A stretch of DNA of 64,000 bases from Sphingopyxis sp. USTB-05. GTDB taxonomy: Bacteria > Pseudomonadota > Alphaproteobacteria > Sphingomonadales > Sphingomonadaceae. Of this stretch, positions 54,648 through 62,415 are shown one piece after another; position 1 is the first letter of the stretch, and the number at the start of each line of letters is the position of its first letter. Under the pieces are notes generated by a model. That model saw only the letters and a list, made by a program, of their open reading frames with translations, did not search any database and was not told where the DNA came from. The DNA is taken from assembly GCF_023822045.1 (NCBI RefSeq), contig NZ_CP084712.1, forward strand, positions 4,399,001 to 4,463,000. The letters run 5' to 3'. A program made the translations under genes and the position numbers.

Positions 54648-55364
54648 TCAGTAAGTCAGGCTGGGGAACCAGTCGCCGCGCCCCTCGGGCGTCATGTCGA
54701 GCAGGCCCCAGAGCGGATCGACAAGGTCGCCCGCGCGGTGGTGCTGGCCGGGGTCTTCGGGTGCATAGGCCATCTCGCTCGCCCAGACGTGGCGGATCGC
54801 GTTGCCGTCCTTGCGGAAGACGTTGAAGATCGTCTCGTCCCAATTCTCGCCCGGCTTCATGCCATGCTCGGTGCGCTTGGCGTCGGACAGTTTCGACGTG
54901 TCGCCGAAATAATCCGCTGAATAACGTCCGTCGACGTCGGACAGAAAGGTCAGGTGCGGCCAGCGCCGGTCCTTCGCCCACGCCTCCAGCCGCGCGATCG
55001 GCGACTTGGCGACGACATAGAAGGGCGCGCGCTGCCCGATATGGCGTGCGCTGCCGTCGATCGCGTCGAGCATATGGGTGCAGCCGTTGCACGGCTTGTC
55101 GCGCTCGGCCCCGAACATGAAGCTTTGCATGATGATGCTTGGCTTACTCTCGAACAGCTCGGACAGCTTGATGCGCTCGGGACGCTGATATGCGCCGATC
55201 CGCTCGAATTCATAATCCTCGGGCACCTCGCCGCCCGGCGGCAGCGCGCGGCGCTTGGCGGCGACCGCCTCGATCTGACGGCGCAATGCGATTTCGTCGT
55301 CGAGCAGCGCGGCGCGCGCGGCGCGATAGGCGGGGCTTTCGTTCGGGAAGGACAGATGTTCCAT
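54648..55364 (-). CDS. DUF899-family thioredoxin-like protein
   Basis: A 238-residue protein from ATG 55364: LSFPNESPAYRAARAALLDDEIALRR, KLSELFESKPSIIMQSFMFG with a CNGC dithiol just after, and the ending HRAGDLVDPLWGLLDMTPEGRGDWFPSL. These are DUF899 hallmarks; the fold is thioredoxin-like and the CxxC may be redox active. It frequently accompanies stress or detoxification genes. Confidence 0.92.
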   Translation of the reverse strand: MEHLSFPNESPAYRAARAALLDDEIALRRQIEAVAAKRRALPPGGEVPEDYEFERIGAYQRPERIKLSELFESKPSIIMQSFMFGAERDKPCNGCTHMLDAIDGSARHIGQRAPFYVVAKSPIARLEAWAKDRRWPHLTFLSDVDGRYSADYFGDTSKLSDAKRTEHGMKPGENWDETIFNVFRKDGNAIRHVWASEMAYAPEDPGQHHRAGDLVDPLWGLLDMTPEGRGDWFPSLTY

Positions 55365-55387
55365 GGCCTGCTTCCTTCTGGTCGGGC

Positions 55388-55687
55388 TTATAGCCGGTGC
55401 AGCCGCAGCGGCTTTACATTTTCGCGCGCGATCAGCCCGCGCGCCTCGAGATCGAGCTGAACGCCCTTCAGCCACCAGCCCGCTTTCGCGCCGCCGGGAA
55501 ACAAATCCTCGGGCAGCAAAGGCAGCACGCGCGCCTTGACCTCGGCGACGGTGAGGCCGGGCTGAGCGCTGGGCACGGCCGCGAGCAGCGCGTCCTTCAT
55601 CGCGTCATATTTCGCCTTCTCGACGCGCACGACATGGCCGGGGCTCGTGAAATTGAGCATTTCGACGCGTTCGAGGCTTTTGCTCAT
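55388..55687 (-). CDS. Small hypothetical protein (DUF6958-like)
   Basis: A 99-residue protein, ERVEMLNFTSPGHVVRVEKAKYDAMKDALL (split by helix), then LPEDLFPGGAKAGWWLKGVQLDLEARGLI and a basic end. The AGWWxKxVQLDLEA pattern suggests a winged-helix-like family I associate tentatively with DUF6958. Its ATG overlaps the GFA stop by four bases. Confidence 0.75.
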   Translation of the reverse strand: MSKSLERVEMLNFTSPGHVVRVEKAKYDAMKDALLAAVPSAQPGLTVAEVKARVLPLLPEDLFPGGAKAGWWLKGVQLDLEARGLIARENVKPLRLHRL

Positions 55688-56235
55688 CGCGCATATCCCT
55701 TCGTCGCTTCGATCGGCGGGGCGCGAAAGCCCATCGCGATCCATGCGGTGAGCAAGCGCCACATGAACTTGCCCGAAGGCGATTTGTAATTGGGGATGTC
55801 GTCGGGCAACTCGACGCCTGCGGGCCGGTCGCCGACGATCGTCCGCATCTCGGCCGCCGGACGCTCGCCTTCGGGGATGCGGCCGGAATAGACGCTCAGC
55901 CAATGCCCCTTGGTAAATTCGAGCGCGATCGGCGCGTTGCAGCACCGCGCGACGAACCGCCGCGTCGGCGATTCGGGGGTCAGCCGGTGTTCGTCCAATT
56001 TGTCCGACCCCGACAGCCAGGCGAGGCGATCCTTGCGGACGAGCAGATAGGGTGTGCCCCCGTCGGCGCCGACCACCGCCGGCGCGCCGGGAAGCGCCGC
56101 GAAGGCGCGTCCCGCCGTCTGACAGCTCTGGCAATAACAGGTCGCCGCGACGATCGGCTTGCCGGTGAGTTCGAGCGTCACTGCGCCGCATTGGCAGGAC
56201 GCGGTGCGATGTTCGGGTGTTTGTGTATCGGCCAT
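55684..56235 (-). CDS. GFA-family (glutathione-dependent formaldehyde-activating-like) protein
   Basis: A 183-residue protein from ATG 56235. Zinc-binding Cys pattern of the Mss4-like fold: TASCQCGAVTLELTG, TCYCQSCQTAGRAF and FVARCCNAPIALEF. GFA proteins bind zinc and are proposed to aid S-hydroxymethylglutathione formation, although many members are of unknown role. It lies in the TetR-headed cluster with three GSTs. Confidence 0.88.
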   Translation of the reverse strand: MADTQTPEHRTASCQCGAVTLELTGKPIVAATCYCQSCQTAGRAFAALPGAPAVVGADGGTPYLLVRKDRLAWLSGSDKLDEHRLTPESPTRRFVARCCNAPIALEFTKGHWLSVYSGRIPEGERPAAEMRTIVGDRPAGVELPDDIPNYKSPSGKFMWRLLTAWIAMGFRAPPIEATKGYAR

Positions 56236-56248
56236 CGGTTCTCTTCCC

Positions 56249-56386
56249 AGCGATCCTCCCTGCCGCGAAGCGATGGGGAGGGGGACCATCCGAAGGATGG
56301 TGGAGGGGCGGCGACGTCGCGCCATCGCCCCTCCGTCAGCCATGCGGGCTGCCACCTCCCCATCGCTTCGCGACAAGGAGGAGCAA
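56249..56386. repeat. Inverted repeat, CTCCCCATCGCTTCGCG family
   Basis: Left arm tcctccctgccgcgaagcga, continuing tggggagg, and right arm cctccccatcgcttcgcgac with aaggagga, are complements around an 80-base centre that holds accatcc/ggatggt hairpin. It is the largest break (about 150 bases) in the minus-strand cluster, between DUF1428 and GFA genes. Confidence 0.82.
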
Positions 56387-56388
56387 AG

Positions 56389-57108
56389 TCAGGCCTCGAC
56401 GATCGGTGCGAAACCGCCGTAGATCATGCGCGCACCGTCGAACGGATTATTCTCCGGATCATGCTTCATCCGCTCGTCGGTCATCATCTTTTCCCAACCC
56501 GTCGTGCGCGCTTCCTTGTTGGGCCACTCGACCCAGCTATAGACGACGGTCTCGCCGTCCTTCTTGTGCGCGGCGCGGGCATAATCGGTGACCTTGCCGT
56601 CGGGAACATCGTCGCCCCACGCCTCGACGACGCGCGTCGCGCCATAGTCGCGGAACACTTCGGACGCCTTTTGCGCCAGCGCGCGATAGGCTTCCTTGTT
56701 GCCGTCGGGCACGGGGACGACATAGCCGTCGACATAGGAGGTCGAGCCTGCGGCCCGATCGTCGACGATCGAGTCGAAGCCGCCGATGATCATCCGCTTC
56801 GCGTCGAACGGCATCTCGCCGCCCATCGCTTCCATACGCGGGTCGCTCATCATCTTTTGGTTTGCGGCGTCGCGCGTCGCCCTGTCGGGATATTCGAACC
56901 AGCTGAACACGACGGTTTCGTCGGGCTTCGCCTGCACGGCGCCCTTGAAATCGTTGACCTTGCCGTCGGGCACGTCGTCGCCCCAGCATTCGACCATGCG
57001 CGCGACGCCGAATTCCTTGAACAGCGGCGCGGCGTCGGCGGCGTGCTTGCGATAGGCTTCCTTGTTGGCGGTCGGCACCGCGACCACAAATCCTTCTACA
57101 TAGGTCAT
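56389..57108 (-). CDS. Double DUF1428 protein
   Basis: A 239-residue protein from ATG 57108 (AAGGAGAGACAAG). It is two DUF1428 domains end to end: residues 1-115 (YVEGFVVAVPTANKEAYRKHA, ECWGDDVPDGKVNDF, MPFDAKRMIIGGF) and 125-239 (YVDGYVVPVPDGNKEAYRAL, EAWGDDVPDGKVTDY, NPFDGARMIYGGF). DUF1428 proteins such as YbaA are normally single-domain, about 117 residues, dimeric ferredoxin-like folds; this one is probably a covalent dimer. Confidence 0.9.
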   Translation of the reverse strand: MTYVEGFVVAVPTANKEAYRKHAADAAPLFKEFGVARMVECWGDDVPDGKVNDFKGAVQAKPDETVVFSWFEYPDRATRDAANQKMMSDPRMEAMGGEMPFDAKRMIIGGFDSIVDDRAAGSTSYVDGYVVPVPDGNKEAYRALAQKASEVFRDYGATRVVEAWGDDVPDGKVTDYARAAHKKDGETVVYSWVEWPNKEARTTGWEKMMTDERMKHDPENNPFDGARMIYGGFAPIVEA

Positions 57109-57137
57109 CTTGTCTCTCCTTGGGGGGTGGGAGGGTT

Positions 57138-57812
57138 TCAGGCGGCGGGCGGTCCCGCTTCTTCGCTGAAGGCGGCCAGCTGCGCGTCCATCGCGCGTTG
57201 AAAGGCGGGGCGGGCGAGGCAGCGATCGAGATAGGCCTGCAATCGCGGTTGCTCGGCGATCAAGCCCGCCTCGACGGCTTCGCGCAGCACCGTTGCCATC
57301 GCGATGTCGGCGACGGTGAATTCGCCTGTCAGATAGTGTTTGTCGCCGATCGCGTCGTTCAAGCGGCCGAGCCGACCCTGAATGAATTCGATCAGGCTCG
57401 GACGGCGCAGCTTCGCCCATTCCTCTTCGGTCGAGAAAATGTCGACATTGCCAAGCTCGAACAGCATCGGCTCGACGCTGTTATAGGCCGCGAACAGCCA
57501 GGCGAGTGTGTTGGCGCGCGCCTGCGGGTCGCGGGGCATCAGCCGCGCGTCCTTTTCGGCGAGGTGAAGCAGGATCGCGCCGCTCTCGAACAGGCGGATA
57601 CCGCCATCGTTGAGCACCGGGACCTGGCCCCACGGCTGGAACAGGAAATGGTCGGCGGGGCGGTTGATCGCGCTGATCAGATGTTCGGCATAGTCGAGTC
57701 CGATTTCCTCGCAGGCCCAGCGCGGGCGGAGGTCGCGGACATAACCGCGCGCGAAATCGGGGACCCAGTCAAAGGCAGTGACTTCGATCTTGCTGTCGGG
57801 GTTCACAGGCAT
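57138..57812 (-). CDS. Glutathione S-transferase family protein (paralogue A)
   Basis: A 224-residue GST from ATG 57812: VPDFARGYVRDLRPRWACEEIG, GQVPVLNDGGIRLFESGAILLHL (glutathione site Pro, Glu-Ser) and a helical C-domain with FTVADIAMATVLRE. Its neighbour at 57838 is a paralogue with the same order of motifs, so the pair arose by duplication. A GAGGAGAGA ribosome site is shared with other genes of the cluster. Confidence 0.9.
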   Translation of the reverse strand: MPVNPDSKIEVTAFDWVPDFARGYVRDLRPRWACEEIGLDYAEHLISAINRPADHFLFQPWGQVPVLNDGGIRLFESGAILLHLAEKDARLMPRDPQARANTLAWLFAAYNSVEPMLFELGNVDIFSTEEEWAKLRRPSLIEFIQGRLGRLNDAIGDKHYLTGEFTVADIAMATVLREAVEAGLIAEQPRLQAYLDRCLARPAFQRAMDAQLAAFSEEAGPPAA

Positions 57813-57837
57813 GGCGATCTCTCCTCGTTTGTGGGGT

Positions 57838-58512
57838 TCAGGCGGGTAGGGGTTCGCCGACTGCGCAGTCGGCCAGATGCGCCGCCATCGCGCTCTGAAA
57901 GGCCGGGCGGGCTTTTCCGCGCGCGACATAGGCGGTCAGATTGGGATGCGGCGCCAGCAATTCCGGATTTGCGTTGCGGAGCACATCGACCATCACGATG
58001 TCGCCGATCGAAAAATGATCTTCCAGCCAGTCGCGGTCGCCCAGCGCCTGCGACAATCGGGACAGCCGCTGCTCGGCAAAGGGCTTCGCCGCTTCGATCG
58101 CACCGGCGAGCCAGTCGGTGCCCTGTCCCTTGACGGTCAGCACGACCAGGGTCTGGATCATCGGTTCGACGCTGTTGAGCGCGGCGATCATCCAGCTGAT
58201 GGCGCGCCCGCGCCCTTTCGCGTCGCGTGGCAACAGACGCTCGTCGGCTTCGCCGATGTGGATCAGGATCGACCCCGTTTCGAACAGGGTCAGGTCGCCT
58301 TCCTTGTAAACCGGAACTTGCCCGAACGGCTGATCGGAAAGATAGGCCGGCGCCTTGTCCTCGAAAATGCCGCCGATCAGCCGCGTGCGATAGGGTTGGC
58401 CGATTTCGTCGAGCGCCCAGCGGACGCGGACGTCCTTGATACGGCCGTAAGCGAAATCCGGCACCGATCGGTAGGCAGTGATTTCGGGCATGGCCTCGGT
58501 TCGGGCGGACAT
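57838..58512 (-). CDS. Glutathione S-transferase family protein (paralogue B)
   Basis: A 224-residue GST from ATG 58512, preceded by GAGGAG. VPDFAYGRIKDVRVRWALDEIG and GQVPVYKEGDLTLFETGSILIHI align with paralogue A at 57138, including LNSVEPM in the middle. Ser/Thr difference at the glutathione site (ETGS versus ESGA) hints at diverged specificity. It lies two bases before the DUF4287 gene. Confidence 0.9.
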   Translation of the reverse strand: MSARTEAMPEITAYRSVPDFAYGRIKDVRVRWALDEIGQPYRTRLIGGIFEDKAPAYLSDQPFGQVPVYKEGDLTLFETGSILIHIGEADERLLPRDAKGRGRAISWMIAALNSVEPMIQTLVVLTVKGQGTDWLAGAIEAAKPFAEQRLSRLSQALGDRDWLEDHFSIGDIVMVDVLRNANPELLAPHPNLTAYVARGKARPAFQSAMAAHLADCAVGEPLPA

Positions 58513-58514
58513 GA

Positions 58515-58733
58515 TCAGCTCCTCTTCCCTTTGATATAGGCGACGATCGACATCGCGTGGCCGTGGCCCAGGTCGAAGTCGCTTTTCAGCCAGTCGACGA
58601 TCGCGGTTGCCTTGACGCCGGGGGCGAGGCCGCTTTCGTCGGCCAGGCCCTTGTCGATCGCGAAGCTTTTCAGTTCGTCGGCCGATTTGCCGGTCTTGGC
58701 TTCGACATTGTCGAGATAGGCCTGAAAGCTCAT
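58515..58733 (-). CDS. DUF4287-domain protein
   Basis: A 72-residue protein, MSFQAYLDNVEAKTGKSADE at the start and LGHGHAMSIVAYIKGKRS at the end, the standard DUF4287 pattern; predicted helical. Function unknown. It overlaps the DoxX-like gene by four bases. Many homologues are fused to or followed by DUF5655, absent here. Confidence 0.9.
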   Translation of the reverse strand: MSFQAYLDNVEAKTGKSADELKSFAIDKGLADESGLAPGVKATAIVDWLKSDFDLGHGHAMSIVAYIKGKRS

Positions 58734-59146
58734 GCGCTTGCTCCTGTCCGCAGCGGGATCAGCGCGCGGAGGCGCGGGTCGCGCAGCCACAGGCCGCCCC
58801 ACAGCATGATGCCCAGGTAAACGCCGAACAGGCTGTGGCTGAACAGCGGGCTGTTGATGCGCACATGCGTGCCGATCGCGCCGCCGAGATAGCCGGTTAT
58901 CAAGATCGCACCGAGGATCGCGGTGCGCGGCCAGATATAGAGCAGGGTCGGGATCAGTAGCAGTATGCCGAGCATCGTCATCGTCGGGACGTCGAGCGGC
59001 CATCCGAGATCGGGCGGGCTATATTTGATTGCGGTTTCGGGTGAGACCAGCTTGAGCCCCGCATCGAAGAGAAGGAAGAGGATCACCAGGCCACTCAAGA
59101 CATAGCCTGCGATCAACTGACCCTTGCCGGTTTGTTGGTCTGTCAT
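58730..59146 (-). CDS. DoxX-like membrane protein
   Basis: A 138-residue protein with four helices: IAGYVLSGLVILFLLFDAGLK, MTMLGILLLIPTLLYIW, AILGAILITGYLGGAIGTHV and SLFGVYLGIMLWGGLWLRD. The GYLGGAIGTHVR segment is typical of DoxX-like proteins in detoxification-type operons. It overlaps DUF4287 and follows the first VOC gene of the cluster. Confidence 0.87.
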   Translation of the reverse strand: MTDQQTGKGQLIAGYVLSGLVILFLLFDAGLKLVSPETAIKYSPPDLGWPLDVPTMTMLGILLLIPTLLYIWPRTAILGAILITGYLGGAIGTHVRINSPLFSHSLFGVYLGIMLWGGLWLRDPRLRALIPLRTGASA

Positions 59147-59170
59147 CCTCTTCCTCCTCCCTTTTTCATT

Positions 59171-59605
59171 TTATGCGTTGGCTTCGGCGGGTTCGCCGGC
59201 GGGGATCGCGGTGGGGTCCATCCACATCACTTCCCAGATATGGCCGTCGGGATCTTCGAAGCTGCGGCCGTACATGAAGCCATAATCCTGTGTCGGGGTC
59301 GGGTCGGCCTTGCCGCCCGCCTTGACTGCCTTGTCGACCTGTCCGTCGACGGCTTCGCGGCTGTCGGCTGAAACGCAGATCAGGACCTGCGCGGTGCTGT
59401 GTGCGTCGGGGATCGTCTTCGACGTGAAGGTCGCCCATTTTTCATGCGTCAGCAGCATGACGTGGATCGATCCTTCCTCGACCACCATGCAGGCCGCGGT
59501 GTCGTCGGTGAAGGCGGGGTTGTTCGCCGCGCCGACCGCCTCGTAAAAGGCCTTCGACTTTTCAAGGTCGGTGACCGGCAGGTTCACGAAAATCATCTGG
59601 GGCAT
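59171..59605 (-). CDS. VOC-family (glyoxalase-like) protein
   Basis: A 144-residue protein from ATG 59605 (AAGGAGAGAGTAG). IFVNLPVTDLEKSKAFYEAVGAAN at the start and FEDPDGHIWEVMWMDPTAIP at the end; this subgroup (glyoxalase superfamily, lactoylglutathione-lyase-like) is common in alphaproteobacteria. It is the first structural gene after the TetR repressor, 71 bases away, so probably its closest target. Confidence 0.9.
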   Translation of the reverse strand: MPQMIFVNLPVTDLEKSKAFYEAVGAANNPAFTDDTAACMVVEEGSIHVMLLTHEKWATFTSKTIPDAHSTAQVLICVSADSREAVDGQVDKAVKAGGKADPTPTQDYGFMYGRSFEDPDGHIWEVMWMDPTAIPAGEPAEANA

Positions 59606-59676
59606 CTACTCTCTCCTTGGGGGTGGTGATTATTGAAGTCAGCGCGCGCGGCGCGCGGCGGCAATTACGCGCCGCG

Positions 59677-60366
59677 TCATGACGCGCCTCCGCTGCCGAA
59701 CAGCATCCGCACATAACGCTTCAAATGGGTGACGGTGCCGCGCGCAATCGCCGGATCGTTCGTCGTTTTCGCCAGGACGAAGGCGCCCTGCAGCACCGAC
59801 TGGACATGTTGGGCAAGGCCAAGTGCGGTGATATCCTCGGGCACCCCGTAAACATCCATCGCGGCCTGAATGTCGGGGGCGAGCGCCTGGCAATAGGCGT
59901 TGATGCTCGCTTCGCACGCGGCGCGGATGCGGTCGTTGGTCGCATAGGCTTCCTGCACCATCGTGCCGACGAAGCAGGTATAATCCTCAGTCGGTCCGTC
60001 GAGCATCGACAGGCGGAAATCGATATGGCCGAGCAGGCGGTCGAGCGGATCGTCCAGCTTCACATGCGGCGCCAGTTCGAACATCGGTCGCGCACGCTCG
60101 GTCCAGCCCTCTGCCGCCGCGATCGCCAGTTCTTCCTTCGAAGCGAAGTGATGGAAAAAGGCGCCCTTGGTCACGCCCGCGGCGGCGCAGATCTGGTCGA
60201 CCGTCGTCGCCGAATAGCCCTGCTTGCGTACGGTGGCATGCGCCGCCGCGATCAGCCGCGCCCGCGCGCTGCCCCGCGGGGCGCGCACTCCCGCAGTACC
60301 GCCGCCCGCCGGGGGGACATCGCGGGCGGCGGCTGCGGGGATCGAGGGGGGCTGATTCGTCGTCAT
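59677..60366 (-). CDS. TetR-family transcriptional repressor
   Basis: A 229-residue TetR protein. After a Pro/Ala-rich lead, the HTH reads ARARLIAAAHATVRKQGYSA, TTVDQICAAAGVTKGAFFHHFASKEELA; the ligand domain is variable, with ACEASINAYCQALAP. I use ATG 60366; ATG 60378 is in frame but falls inside the operator. Such regulators release DNA on binding a small toxic or signalling compound. It heads the minus-strand cluster that follows. Confidence 0.9.
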   Translation of the reverse strand: MTTNQPPSIPAAAARDVPPAGGGTAGVRAPRGSARARLIAAAHATVRKQGYSATTVDQICAAAGVTKGAFFHHFASKEELAIAAAEGWTERARPMFELAPHVKLDDPLDRLLGHIDFRLSMLDGPTEDYTCFVGTMVQEAYATNDRIRAACEASINAYCQALAPDIQAAMDVYGVPEDITALGLAQHVQSVLQGAFVLAKTTNDPAIARGTVTHLKRYVRMLFGSGGAS

Positions 60367-60374
60367 GCGAATCG

Positions 60375-60396
60375 ACATACCGACTAGTTGGTATGT
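60375..60396. promoter_or_regulatory. TetR operator (22-base near-perfect palindrome)
   Basis: ACATACC and GGTATGT flank a GACTAGTT centre; only one base pair of the 22 breaks symmetry. It lies 9 bases upstream of the preferred TetR start, the normal site for autoregulation, and would control every gene co-transcribed with tetR. Confidence 0.85.
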
Positions 60397-60433
60397 TGTC
60401 AAATATGCAATCGGGGTTACGCTCCGCGGCACC

Positions 60434-60451
60434 CCCGCCTTCGCGGGGGCA
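60434..60451. repeat. Short GC hairpin upstream of comM
   Basis: CCCCCGC-CTTC-GCGGGGG, a perfect 7-base stem between the divergent tetR and comM genes. It is of the same small REP-like class as 6904-6930. Confidence 0.55.
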
Positions 60452-60551
60452 GGCTTTTCGCCAACTTCCGAAAAAGACTCGACCTTCCCGTCACTTCGCC
60501 TAAAGAGGGGATGGAACAAAGGGGGCACAACGGTGCGGTTCCGGGGGAAAG

Positions 60552-62060
60552 ATGGTCGCAGTCGTTTCCACTGTCGCGTATCTCGGCATCGAAGCCCGCG
60601 GGGTTGAGGTGCAGTGCCAGGTCACGCCCGGCGTTCCGCGATTCGTCGTCGTCGGCCTTCCCGACAAGGCGGTGGGCGAAAGCCGCGAACGCGTCCGCGC
60701 CGCCATCGCCGCGATCGGCCTCTCGCTCCCGCCCAAGGTCATCACGGTCAACCTGTCACCCGCCGACCTGCCCAAGGAAGGTTCCCACTACGACCTTCCG
60801 ATCGCATTGGCCTTGCTCGGTGCGATGGGGGTGATCGATGCGGAAACGCTGGCTTCCTATGTGGTCGTCGGCGAACTCGGGCTCGATGGACGCGTCGCGG
60901 CGTCGCCCGGCGTCTTGCTAGCCGCGATCCACGCCGGCAGCGCCGAGCGCGGGCTGATCTGCCCCGCGGTCCAGGGCCCCGAAGCGGCGTGGGCGGGCAA
61001 TGTCGAGGTGCTTGGCGCGCCCGACCTCCTGTCGCTGCTCAACCATTTCAGGGGTAATGCCCTGCTAGCACCGCCGGTGCCTGGAGAGGTGGAGATTCCG
61101 GCGCGCGCGGCTGACCTCCGTCAGGTAAAGGGGCAGGAGACCGCAAAGCGCGCGCTCGAGATCGCCGCGGCGGGCGCGCATAATCTGATGATGTCGGGAC
61201 CGCCGGGCGCGGGCAAGTCGCTGATGGCGGCGTGCATGCCGGGCATCCTTCCCGACCTCTCGCCCGCCGAGGCACTCGAAGTGTCCATGATTGCGTCGGT
61301 TGCCGGCGGGCTTGAAGGCGGTGGCCTGATCCGCGCGCGGCCGTTTCGTAGCCCCCATCATTCGGCATCGATGCCCGCGCTCATCGGCGGCGGGCTGCGC
61401 GTGCGGCCGGGTGAGGTCAGCCTCGCGCACCTGGGTGTGCTGTTCCTCGACGAACTGCCGGAATTCCAGCGCGGCGTCCTCGATTCGCTGCGCCAACCGC
61501 TCGAAACGGGCGAGGTCAGCGTTGCGCGCGCGAACGCGCATGTGACCTTTCCCGCGCGCGTTCAGTTAGTGGCGGCGATGAACCCCTGCCGGTGCGGTCA
61601 TCTGGGCGACCCGGCGCTTGCGTGCAGCCGCGCACCGCGCTGCGCCGCCGATTATCAGGCAAAGCTGTCGGGCCCCCTGCTCGATCGCATCGACCTGCAC
61701 GTCGAAGTGCAGACGGTGAGCGCCGCCGACCTGGTCCTGCCGCCGCCCGCCGAGGGCAGCGCCGAAGTCGCGGCTCGCGTCGCGGCGGCGCGAGCGGTGC
61801 AGACCGCACGCTATGCGGAGCACAAGGCGCGGACTAACGCCGAGATCGACGGCGAACTGCTCGAAGCGGTTGCGACCCCTGACGAGGCAGGGCGCAAGCT
61901 GCTCGCACAGGCGGCCGAAGCGATGCGGCTGTCGGCGCGCGGCTATACGCGAATCCTGCGCGTGGCGCGCACCATCGCTGATCTGGCGGGCAGTCAGGAT
62001 ATCGGGCGCATCCATATCGCCGAGGCGCTCAGCTATCGCCGGCAGGCACCGAGGAACTGA
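60552..62060 (+). CDS. comM: YifB/ComM-family Mg-chelatase-like AAA ATPase
   Basis: A 502-residue ATPase: VAVVSTVAYLGIEARGVEVQ, VVVGLPDKAVGESRERVRAA, Walker A GPPGAGKS (near 216), Walker B VLFLDELPEF and the C-terminal helical domain LSARGYTRILRVARTIADLAG. ComM promotes branch migration in recombination, notably during natural transformation. Full family length. It is coupled to the DUF1905 gene by one base. Confidence 0.93.
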   Translation: MVAVVSTVAYLGIEARGVEVQCQVTPGVPRFVVVGLPDKAVGESRERVRAAIAAIGLSLPPKVITVNLSPADLPKEGSHYDLPIALALLGAMGVIDAETLASYVVVGELGLDGRVAASPGVLLAAIHAGSAERGLICPAVQGPEAAWAGNVEVLGAPDLLSLLNHFRGNALLAPPVPGEVEIPARAADLRQVKGQETAKRALEIAAAGAHNLMMSGPPGAGKSLMAACMPGILPDLSPAEALEVSMIASVAGGLEGGGLIRARPFRSPHHSASMPALIGGGLRVRPGEVSLAHLGVLFLDELPEFQRGVLDSLRQPLETGEVSVARANAHVTFPARVQLVAAMNPCRCGHLGDPALACSRAPRCAADYQAKLSGPLLDRIDLHVEVQTVSAADLVLPPPAEGSAEVAARVAAARAVQTARYAEHKARTNAEIDGELLEAVATPDEAGRKLLAQAAEAMRLSARGYTRILRVARTIADLAGSQDIGRIHIAEALSYRRQAPRN

Positions 62061-62353
62061 TGGAAGAAATCGTCTTTGAAACCGTCATCATCGAATGGCA
62101 CGGGCCGGCACCCTTCCTCTTCGCGCCGGTGCCCGACGAACATGTCGGCGCCCTCCGCTACGCGGCGATGACCGAAAGCTATGGCTGGGGTGTCGTGCCC
62201 GTTGTGGCGACGATCGGCGACACGCTGTTCGCGACGTCGCTCTTCCCGCGCGATGGAGGCTATCTGTTACCCGTCAAGGTCGCGGTCCAGAGGTCGGAGC
62301 AGGTCGGCGTCGGCGACCGGATCGCGGTCAGGATGCGCGTGGGCCGCGCCTAG
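62060..62353 (+). CDS. DUF1905-domain protein
   Basis: A 97-residue protein: FETVIIEWHGPAPFLFAPVPDE, SYGWGVVPVVATIGDTLFATSLFPRDGGYLLPVK (long but normal), then VGDRIAVRMRV, matching DUF1905, a small beta-barrel often fused to YdeI-like domains. Function unknown. Its ATG shares a base with the comM stop. Confidence 0.88.
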   Translation: MEEIVFETVIIEWHGPAPFLFAPVPDEHVGALRYAAMTESYGWGVVPVVATIGDTLFATSLFPRDGGYLLPVKVAVQRSEQVGVGDRIAVRMRVGRA

Positions 62354-62415
62354 GCTCGCGCGAATCTCGCCATGGTGGTAAAGATTTTCGAACATATTGA
62401 TGCGATGGGGTAGGG

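Noticed and set aside
51796-60400. The TetR-headed cluster as a recently acquired genomic island
   Set aside because: No integrase, tRNA target or flanking direct repeat is visible, and base composition and codon use look like the rest of the window.
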